This document shows, in pieces, positions 15,804 through 22,794 of a stretch of DNA of 64,000 nt. The position numbers were made by a program, and so were the translations under genes. How positions within the stretch are numbered: position 1 is the stretch's first letter; every line of letters starts with the position of its first letter. The DNA is taken from positions 1-64,000 of the forward strand of contig NZ_FNIM01000015.1 of NCBI RefSeq assembly GCF_900103885.1, in the 5' to 3' direction. The notes under the pieces are model-generated. The model saw only the letters and a program-made list of their open reading frames with translations. It was not told where the DNA came from and did not search any database. This DNA is from Actinomyces ruminicola (GTDB lineage: Bacteria > Actinomycetota > Actinomycetes > Actinomycetales > Actinomycetaceae).

Positions 15804-16756
15804 GCGCTCCCGCCCGCCTCCGTCCCGGAGCAGGCCGCGACGGCGCCCGTACCGATTTCCTGCGCCGCCCGCTCGACCTGTGCGCCCTGGCCCTCACCGG
15901 CGCGGCCGCCTGGCGCCACGCCGCTGCGCACACGCAGCAGGCCCTGGTGCAGCCGCTGCCGTTGACCTGTCGCATCGCCGTGGTCCCCACCGGGCGGGCC
16001 TGCGGGGCCACCACCGTGGCCCTGCAACTGACCGGGGCGCTGACCCGCTCCCGGCGCGCGCCCGCGCTGGTATTGTCCGCCTCCCCCGGCACCGACGCCG
16101 CCGCCGACCGGCTGCCCTTCTCCCGTCGCTGGCCCCTGGAGGAACCCGTTCCCACCGCGGTGCCGCCGGCGGAGCTCGGCCCCGCCCTGCGCGGCTCGGC
16201 CGGCTGCGGGCCCGACGGCCTGACCTCCTGCCTGCGGCTGGTGCCGGCGGAGCCGGGACTGCCGCCGACCTGGCACCGGGCGCGGCGCGAGCTCGGGCAC
16301 TTCTTCGACACCTGCGTGACCGAGTTCGGTCCGCTGACCCACGCGGAACTGGCCGAGATCGCGCCGCTCCACCACGCCCTGGTGCTCGTGACCCCGGCGC
16401 GGCGCCGGGAGGTGGAGCGCGCCCGCGCGCGCCTGCGCCGGCTCGCCGAGGCCCTCACCGGGCACCCGGCCGACGCCGCAGTAGGCGCAGTCGGCGCGGT
16501 AGGTGCAGAGCCCGCCGCCCTGCCCGCGGGGACGAGGCGCGGCAGGCCGCCCGTGGTGCTGCACGCCGTCGTCGCCACCGCGCCCGGGCATCCGCTCATC
16601 CCGCGCCTGGGCCCGGACGAGATCCTGGTCCCCTACGACCCTGCGCTGCGGCGGCCCGGCCCCACGCCCCTGCGGCGCCGCACCGCCGTCGCCATCGCCG
16701 CCCTGGCGGCCCGCGCCGTGGATGCGGCCGCCCGGACAGCACGAGGTGAGGCATGA
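15800..16756 (+). CDS. ParA/MinD-like protein with degenerate P-loop, T7SS-associated
   Basis: 318 residues. CRIAVVPTGRACGATTVALQLTGALTRSRRAPALVL looks like the first strand, P-loop and helix of a MinD/ParA fold, but the Walker A lysines are missing (GRACGATT instead of GGxGKTT). Later segments (HHALVLVTPARRREVERARARLRRLAEAL) match the fold's middle strands. ParA-like proteins are common companions of eccD and eccC in actinobacteria. Without the catalytic lysine, ATP hydrolysis is doubtful and a scaffold role is more likely. Start and stop overlap both neighbours by four bases. Confidence 0.55.
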   Translation: MSAPARLRPGAGRDGARTDFLRRPLDLCALALTGAAAWRHAAAHTQQALVQPLPLTCRIAVVPTGRACGATTVALQLTGALTRSRRAPALVLSASPGTDAAADRLPFSRRWPLEEPVPTAVPPAELGPALRGSAGCGPDGLTSCLRLVPAEPGLPPTWHRARRELGHFFDTCVTEFGPLTHAELAEIAPLHHALVLVTPARRREVERARARLRRLAEALTGHPADAAVGAVGAVGAEPAALPAGTRRGRPPVVLHAVVATAPGHPLIPRLGPDEILVPYDPALRRPGPTPLRRRTAVAIAALAARAVDAAARTARGEA

Positions 16757-19700
16757 TCCGCACCGTCCACCGCCCCGGGCGTCTGCACCGCCCGCTGGAG
16801 CTGCCCGAACCGGCCGTCGTGCCCGCGCCCCCGCAGCTGGCCGACACCGGTGCGGGGCAGGGACTCCCCTTCCAGATGCTGCTGCCGCTGGCCGGCGCGG
16901 GCTCATCCATGCTCATGATGACCCTGCTGCGCTCCAACCTGATCTTCGCGATCCTCGGCGCGGTGGTGATGCTGGTGACCGTGATCGGCATGCTCGCCGC
17001 CACTGTGTCCCGGCGCAACGGGCAGGCCCGTCAGCGCCGGGAGCGGCGCGAGCGCTATCTGGACTCGCTGGCGGATGCCGCAGCCGCCCTGGAGGCGACC
17101 GCCGGGCAGCTGCGTCAGCGCGCCTACCGGGCCCACCCCGCGCCGCAGGCGCTCGCCGCCTGGGCCATCTCCCCCGAACGGCGCTGGGAGCGGCGACGCA
17201 CCGACGGCGACTTCCTGCGCCTGCGGCTGGGCACCGCCGACCTGCCCCATCCGCTGGCGGCCATGCCGCGCACGGAGGCCGTCGCCCAGGCCGATCCCCT
17301 GCTGGTGCAGGAGGCGCGGGCCCTGGTGGACAACTACGCGGTGCAGTACGCCATGCCCGCCGCCATCGATCTTGACGCCGCCGGCGAGGTGTCGCTGATC
17401 GGCCCCCGGGAGGCCACCCGCGCCCTGGCCCGCACCCTGCTGGTGCAGGCGGCGGTCCACCACGCCCCGGAGGATCTGCACATCGCGCTCGCCTACGACC
17501 AGTCCGTGGCCGAGGCGTGGGAGGGCGTGGCCCGGCTCCCCCACCTGCGCGTTCACGGCGCCTTCGACGGCCCGGTGGCCATGCGCCGGGTGGGGGCGGA
17601 CCAGCAGGACCTGGAGCGCGTGCTGCGTCCCGAGATCGCCGCCGCCGCGAAGGCCGCCGCCCAGGTGGCGCGCATAGGGACGGGAGGCGGGCAACGTCGT
17701 CGCACCCGGCTGCTCGCCGTCGTCGACGCCGAGGGACCTGCCCGGTCCTTGACGATTCCCGACGCCTCCCTGCGGGCGCAGGACGTGGGCGCCACCGTCG
17801 TGCACCTGGTCACCGACCGCTTGGACGAGCCCTCCGACCCGTCGCTGCGGCTGACGGTGCGCGAAGACGGCACGGTGCTCGTGGAGGACCTGCGTCCGGC
17901 CCGCGACGCCTCGGGAAGGATCGACCACGCCGCCGCCCCGATCCCGCCCACCGTGGTGACTCCCGACGAGCTGGGTCCGGCGGCCGCGGAGGGCGTGTGC
18001 AGGGCGCTGGCGCCGCTGTCCCTGGGGGCGGCCGCCGAGCGGGAGGTGGAGGACGCCTCCGCCACCCCGCTGGCCGACCTGCTCGGGGTGAACGACCCCA
18101 GGAGGATCGACGTGCCCGCCGCCTGGCGGCCCCGCTCGGCCCGCGACTTCCTGCGGGTGCCGCTGGGCACCGACGACAACCACGAACTGGTGCTGCTGGA
18201 CCTGAAGGAGTCCGCCCAGCTGGGGGTCGGGCCGCACGGGCTGTGCGTGGGCGCTACCGGCTCGGGCAAGTCGGAGCTGCTGCGCACCCTGGTGACGGCG
18301 CTCGCCGTCGGCCACGGGCCGGAGGACCTGTCGATGATCCTGGTCGACTACAAGGGCGGCGCCGCCTTCGCGCCCTTCGCCTCCCTGCCGCACGTGGTCG
18401 GGCTGATGGACAACCTGGCCGACGACGCCGGGCTCATCGAGCGGGCGCGCGCCTCGATCGCCGGCGAGGTGGTGCGCCGGCAGAAGCAGCTGCGGGACGC
18501 CGGCTCCTCCCCCAACATCGCCCACTACCGGCGGCTGCGCGAGGAGCATCCGGAGATGGCGCCCATGCCGCACCTGTTCGTCATCATCGACGAGTTCGGG
18601 GAGCTGCTGACGGCGAATCCGGACTTCGTGGACCTGCTGCTGACGATTGGGCGCATCGGCCGGTCCATAGGCGTGCACCTGCTGCTGTCCAGCCAGCGCA
18701 TTGAGGGCGGCAAGCTGCGCGGCCTGGACACCTACCTGTCCTACCGGATCTGCCTGCGCACCTTCACCGAGGGCGAGTCCTCCACGGTGATCGGGGTGCC
18801 GGACGCCTTCCACCTGCCCGCCTCCCCCGGGTACGGGTACCTGAAGGTGGACACCAGCGTCTTCACGCGCTTCCGGGCCGGCTATGTCTCCGGACCGGTG
18901 GAGGAGGTGGAGGCCGAGCCCGCCCCCGCCGAGCGCGAGGAGCAGGTGCCGCTGCTGCTGCCGGTGCACAACGGCCTGGAGGCCGAGGAGCCGACGGCGG
19001 CACAGGCCGTCGTCCCGGAGGGGCACACCACGAGGCGGACGGTGGTGGACGCCGTCGTGGCACAGCTGAGCCGGGCCGCTGAGCCCATGCCGCCGGTGTG
19101 GCTGCGGCCGCTGCCCGCCCGGCTGCCGCTGACAGACGTGTTGGGCGGGTCGCTGCGGCGCGACGCCGTCGGGCTGCGGGCGCCCGCCCCGCCCGGCCCC
19201 GGGCCCAGGGTGCCGGTGGGGCTGGTGGATGATCCCGCCCGGCAGCGGCAGCAGCCGTGGCTGCTGGACCTGACTGTGGGCGGCGGGCACGTGGCCGTGG
19301 TCGGGGCGCCGCAGAGCGGCCGCACCACCTTCCTGTGGACACTGGCCACTGCGGCCGCGCTGACGAGCGGACCCGACCGGCTCGCCTTCTACGGGGTGGA
19401 CGCCACCGGCGGCGGGCTGTCGCGACTGGTGGCGCTGCCGAATGTGGGCGGCGTGGCCACGCGCGGGGACCGGGAGCGCATGCGCCGCGTGCTGGAGGAG
19501 GTGGTGGCGATGCTGGATCAGCGCGAGCAGGTGCTGGCGGCGCGCCGTATCGACTCCCTGGAGGTGCTGCGCGCCCGGCACGCCGCGGGGGAGCTGCCCG
19601 AGCTGGCCAGCGCGGACGTGGTGCTGCTGGTGGACGGACTGGGCCTGCTGCGCTCGGACTTCCCGGAGCTGGAGGACCCGCTGGATGAGGTTCTGCGCCG

Positions 19701-20754
19701 CGGCGGCGGTTTGGGGGTGCATGCGGTGATGACGCTGTCGCGCGGGAACGATCTGCGCATGTCGCAGCAGTCGCTGGTGGGCACCCGTCTGGAGCTGCGG
19801 CTGAATGACCCGGCTGATTCGCTGGTGGCCCGCAAGCTCTCGGCCACGCTGCGGGCGGATACGCCGGGCCGGGTGCTGCGCACGGACAAGCTGTTCGCCC
19901 AGGTGGCGCTGCCGGTGGTTGAGGGCGCCGACCTGTCCGAGGGCGTCGGCGCGGCCCTGCAGGTGCTGGCGGAGGAAGTGGGCGCGGCCTGGTCGGGGCC
20001 GTTGCCGGCGCCGGTGCGGCTGCTGCCGGAGAGCATCGACCCGGCGGACCTGCCCGACGGCGAGCAGGAGCCGGAGCTGCTGCCGCTGGGGCTGTTCCAG
20101 GACACGATGACCCCGATCAACCTGGACCTGACCGGCCGGGACCCGCATCTGCTGGTGCTGGGCGATCCGGGCTGCGGCAAGAGCACGGTGCTGCGCGGCG
20201 TGATCGAGTCACTGGTTGAGCGGTACACGCCGGACGAGCTGGTGGTGGCCGTCTACGACGTGCGGCGGACGACGGCCGGGGCCTGCCCGGAGGCCTTCCT
20301 GGGTGGGCATGCGACCTCGACGGCGCTGGCCGGCGGGCTGTCGGCGTCGATCGCGCAGGAGCTGCAGCGCCGCTCCGATGCCCTGGCGGCGGGTGAGGCG
20401 GCGGACGGGCCGCGGATCGTGCTGGTGGTGGACGACTACGACATCCTGTCCTCGGGAGGCAACGGGCCGCTGGGGCCGATCATCCCGTTCCTGTCCTCGG
20501 CGCGGGATCTGCGCCTGAATGCGGTGCTGGCCCGGCCGGTGGCCGGGGCGTCACGGGCCCTGTACGACCAGCTGCTGCAGGCGCTGCGGGACACCGGCGC
20601 CACCGGCCTGATCATGGACGGCGATCGCGGCGAGGGGGCGCTTATCGGCGGGGTGCGGGCGGAGCATCTGCGGCCCGGGCGCGGTTGGTGGGTGCGTCGC
20701 GGCCGCAAGCCCCGCCTGGTTCAGGTCGGCGACTTCACGCCGACCGGCGAGTGA
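16753..20754 (+). CDS. eccC: EccC, FtsK/SpoIIIE-type motor ATPase of the ESX/T7SS
   Basis: 1333 residues. Two adjacent membrane segments (about residues 35-85) precede a linker and three FtsK/SpoIIIE ATPase domains. Domain 1 is intact: Walker A GATGSGKS at 500-507, LVDYKGGAAF, Walker B HLFVIIDEFGELL. Domain 2 has a weakened loop GAPQSGRTT from residue 851, with VVLLVDGLGLL. Domain 3 has GDPGCGKST from residue 1137 and RIVLVVDDYDIL. EccC recognises C-terminal signals on WXG100-type substrates and drives their export. ATG 16753 overlaps the previous stop. The gene ends the plus-strand operon and converges on the effector operon. Confidence 0.92.
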   Translation: MIRTVHRPGRLHRPLELPEPAVVPAPPQLADTGAGQGLPFQMLLPLAGAGSSMLMMTLLRSNLIFAILGAVVMLVTVIGMLAATVSRRNGQARQRRERRERYLDSLADAAAALEATAGQLRQRAYRAHPAPQALAAWAISPERRWERRRTDGDFLRLRLGTADLPHPLAAMPRTEAVAQADPLLVQEARALVDNYAVQYAMPAAIDLDAAGEVSLIGPREATRALARTLLVQAAVHHAPEDLHIALAYDQSVAEAWEGVARLPHLRVHGAFDGPVAMRRVGADQQDLERVLRPEIAAAAKAAAQVARIGTGGGQRRRTRLLAVVDAEGPARSLTIPDASLRAQDVGATVVHLVTDRLDEPSDPSLRLTVREDGTVLVEDLRPARDASGRIDHAAAPIPPTVVTPDELGPAAAEGVCRALAPLSLGAAAEREVEDASATPLADLLGVNDPRRIDVPAAWRPRSARDFLRVPLGTDDNHELVLLDLKESAQLGVGPHGLCVGATGSGKSELLRTLVTALAVGHGPEDLSMILVDYKGGAAFAPFASLPHVVGLMDNLADDAGLIERARASIAGEVVRRQKQLRDAGSSPNIAHYRRLREEHPEMAPMPHLFVIIDEFGELLTANPDFVDLLLTIGRIGRSIGVHLLLSSQRIEGGKLRGLDTYLSYRICLRTFTEGESSTVIGVPDAFHLPASPGYGYLKVDTSVFTRFRAGYVSGPVEEVEAEPAPAEREEQVPLLLPVHNGLEAEEPTAAQAVVPEGHTTRRTVVDAVVAQLSRAAEPMPPVWLRPLPARLPLTDVLGGSLRRDAVGLRAPAPPGPGPRVPVGLVDDPARQRQQPWLLDLTVGGGHVAVVGAPQSGRTTFLWTLATAAALTSGPDRLAFYGVDATGGGLSRLVALPNVGGVATRGDRERMRRVLEEVVAMLDQREQVLAARRIDSLEVLRARHAAGELPELASADVVLLVDGLGLLRSDFPELEDPLDEVLRRGGGLGVHAVMTLSRGNDLRMSQQSLVGTRLELRLNDPADSLVARKLSATLRADTPGRVLRTDKLFAQVALPVVEGADLSEGVGAALQVLAEEVGAAWSGPLPAPVRLLPESIDPADLPDGEQEPELLPLGLFQDTMTPINLDLTGRDPHLLVLGDPGCGKSTVLRGVIESLVERYTPDELVVAVYDVRRTTAGACPEAFLGGHATSTALAGGLSASIAQELQRRSDALAAGEAADGPRIVLVVDDYDILSSGGNGPLGPIIPFLSSARDLRLNAVLARPVAGASRALYDQLLQALRDTGATGLIMDGDRGEGALIGGVRAEHLRPGRGWWVRRGRKPRLVQVGDFTPTGE

Positions 20755-20786
20755 GCTTCATGCCGACCCGCGGCCGGAGTGCCCGG

Positions 20787-21368
20787 CTACTTGATGAAGG
20801 GGATGCCGCGGAAGGGCACGACCTTGCCACGGCTCGCCCGGACGCCGAAGGCGATGCAGATGATCACGTGGAACAGGGAGATGAGCATCCAGGCCAGCCC
20901 CAACGCGCCCCATGGAAAAAAACCACCCGAATCGGCAGGCAGCACTTCAATCAGGGTGAGGAAAAAACCACCCGGGAAAATAAGCGTAGCCAGCAGGTAG
21001 TTGATTCCCCAGCTGGCGGCGGCGGTGCCGTTGGTGCGCATGGGCTCGGGCCGCCTCCTACAACGCAAGCCGACGGCGATCATAGCGATGGACGCAACAA
21101 TGGACCCGAGCCCGGGAATCATCATGAACACGATCAGCCCCATGCACCACGCATACGCGTCGGTCGGCCGGGGCCGCGCCTGCGGGTAGTACGGCCCGCC
21201 GTCGGGCGGGGGCGGCACCTGCTGCGGCATCCCGGACGGAACCGGGTACGGCGCCTGGGGTGCCGAGTGTGGGCCGCCATGCACGGGCTGCCCCGGCACT
21301 GGCGGGTACGAAGCCTGCTGCTGGGGAAACTGCGGAGAACGGGGATAGTCAGGGTAGGGGCTGCTCAC
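20787..21368 (-). CDS. Proline-rich multi-pass membrane protein at the end of the effector operon
   Basis: 193 residues. A Pro/Gln/Tyr-rich cytoplasmic N-terminus of about 68 residues precedes four hydrophobic segments (CMGLIVFMMIPGLGSIVASIAMIAVGL, then NYLLATLIFPGGFFLTLIEVL and others). The layout resembles DUF4190/DUF4870-type proteins of unknown function. Its GTG overlaps the preceding stop (GTGA), so it is co-translated with the immunity-like gene upstream. A role in export or protection is only suggested by position. Confidence 0.55.
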   Translation of the reverse strand: MSSPYPDYPRSPQFPQQQASYPPVPGQPVHGGPHSAPQAPYPVPSGMPQQVPPPPDGGPYYPQARPRPTDAYAWCMGLIVFMMIPGLGSIVASIAMIAVGLRCRRRPEPMRTNGTAAASWGINYLLATLIFPGGFFLTLIEVLPADSGGFFPWGALGLAWMLISLFHVIICIAFGVRASRGKVVPFRGIPFIK

Positions 21369-21805
21369 TGGCTCTGCTTCATCCAGTCCGGCATCGCCTT
21401 GGGGTCGCGGGGGAACAGCTGAAGCTCTTGGGCGACGTCCTCGGGTGTGTAGGGCGGGTTGAGGACGGGCTCGTGGTCGTAGTCGAAGTCGGAGACGAGC
21501 TGGTAGTCCTGCTTGTTCATGGTGAACACGCCCTTGGTCCAGGCGCCGCCGCCGGGCCGGGCCATGGCGATGCGCACCTTGACGGCGGGCTCGACGACCT
21601 CCCTGGGGACGATGTTGTCCTCCCAGCCGCCCCGGCGCATCAGCCCGGAGGAGCGCAGTGCCCGGCTGCGCACCCCGGCTCGGGCACCTACGGCCTGCAC
21701 CTCAATGGACATCTCCTCCACGTGGGCGGAGCGCATCCAGCGTACGCAGGCGTCTGAGAGCGCCTCAACGGCCTGCATCTGTGCTTCGAAGGACCACTCG
21801 GTCAT
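21365..21805 (-). CDS. Immunity-like protein (paralogue of the 22251-22751 product)
   Basis: 146 residues, soluble. The C-terminal half reads GGGAWTKGVFTMNKQDYQLVSDFDYDHEPVLN, then ELQLFPRDPKAMPDWM. This pattern (aromatic strands, FDYD, FPRDPxxxPxWM) recalls YezG/DUF600-like immunity proteins. The product of 22251-22751 shares RGAW at the start of the pattern and YPRDPEYIPEWL at its end. It probably neutralises a T7SS-exported toxin, but no separate cognate toxin is next to it. That makes it either a second antidote for the 802-residue toxin or an orphan kept against related strains. Family assignment is tentative. Confidence 0.55.
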   Translation of the reverse strand: MTEWSFEAQMQAVEALSDACVRWMRSAHVEEMSIEVQAVGARAGVRSRALRSSGLMRRGGWEDNIVPREVVEPAVKVRIAMARPGGGAWTKGVFTMNKQDYQLVSDFDYDHEPVLNPPYTPEDVAQELQLFPRDPKAMPDWMKQSQ

Positions 21806-21966
21806 GAGTTCCTGCCTCTACTCTGCTCGGGTCAGACTGGCATCGGCGTTTACCAAAACGACACTACCGCGAACGACGACGCACCGCAGCCCCGAGCGGG
21901 GTTGCACGCGTCACGCTCGTCCGAAACGATTTCCGAGCTGCGTTCCAGCCGCTCCGGGGCGAGCTT

Positions 21967-22218
21967 GTGTCCGGGACCGGTACAAACGACTCCTGGACAC
22001 CTGGCACCTGCGCAGAAGTCGTTGAAATCACGCGGTTTCGCTTCCGCCGACGACGCTCACGGTCCGAGGGCGCGTGGCCGTGGAGGCGTGTGCGCCTGGA
22101 GCGCAGTCACAATCTATGACAAACACCGTCTACACCCGCCGGAGCCAATCCGGCGCCCGCATGATTCCACCGTTTCCTCCCAGGAAGTCAACGCCCCCGG
22201 GCGTGTTTGTCATAGATT
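21967..22218. repeat. Arm-variable palindromes with conserved core, copies 3 and 4
   Basis: Copy 4: AATCTATGACAAACAC (22111-22126) pairs perfectly with 22203-22218, and the core occurs in inverted form, CCGCATGATTCCACCG, at 22157-22172. Copy 3 is half an element: a GTGTCCGGGACCGGTACAAA-type left arm at 21967-21988 and a core-like TCGTTGAAATCACGCGG near 22020, without a clear right arm. Together they fill most of the 445-bp gap between the two immunity-like genes. Confidence 0.7.
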
Positions 22219-22250
22219 TGGACACACCAGGATTCCGCCGCCGCTTCAGC

Positions 22251-22751
22251 TCACTGGCCGCGCTCCTGCTCACGCTTCCGACGACGCGCCTCACGACGAC
22301 GAGCATTACGGGCCTTGCGCTTCTCATACGCCGCCGCACGCTCAGCCAGCCACTCCGGAATATACTCAGGATCACGCGGATAGATGTCCAGCTCAATCGC
22401 ATACTCGCCAGCACCCGCCGGCACCGAGCCAAAGTCCGGCTCACGCATCCAGTCACACTCCTGATGCAACACCCCATCAGAAGCATCCATCCACAACCGA
22501 CACCACGTCCACGCACCCCGACCAGGAACAACCTGCGCAGCCCTCAGTTTACCCTGCGGCGAACTGAGTTCCCACGGAATCCTCGCAGATTCCTTTTCAT
22601 CGCCTCGCAGCAACCATGCAGTATTTCGCTGGGTGAGACCTATGCCATTAGTCTCAATTTCCGCTCGATCGCTTTGTGTCGTCTCGAGCCACATCCGGAA
22701 CTCGCCCTCAATACGAGAGAATAGTTGCCCGCCACTAGCTGCCATTTCCAC
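22251..22751 (-). CDS. Probable immunity protein of the adjacent T7SS nuclease toxin
   Basis: 166 residues. Central aromatic strands (RGAWTWCRLWMDASDGVLHQECDWMREPDF) and ELDIYPRDPEYIPEWLAERAAAYEKR match the pattern of the 21365-21805 product and recall YezG/DUF600-like immunity proteins. The last 30 residues are a highly basic Arg/Lys/Glu helix. GTG 22751 has AGGAGG 5 nt upstream; an ATG two codons later is possible. It starts 43 bp after the toxin gene ends, on the same strand, the usual toxin-immunity order. GC content is visibly below its surroundings, as is usual for exchangeable toxin tips and antidotes. Confidence 0.65.
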   Translation of the reverse strand: MEMAASGGQLFSRIEGEFRMWLETTQSDRAEIETNGIGLTQRNTAWLLRGDEKESARIPWELSSPQGKLRAAQVVPGRGAWTWCRLWMDASDGVLHQECDWMREPDFGSVPAGAGEYAIELDIYPRDPEYIPEWLAERAAAYEKRKARNARRREARRRKREQERGQ

Positions 22752-22794
22752 TCCGTCCTCCTGTTTTCAACCGCGTCGCCGACCTTATAATCGA

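Noticed and set aside
16903-20148. Very long minus-strand open frame opposite eccC
   Set aside because: High-GC codon bias opens antisense frames; its composition (His/Gln/Arg/Gly-rich) has no domains and it is fully covered by the well-supported eccC gene.
20779-21422. Plus-strand frames opposite the proline-rich membrane protein
   Set aside because: The minus-strand frame has a clear Pro-rich plus four-helix design and overlaps the immunity gene start.
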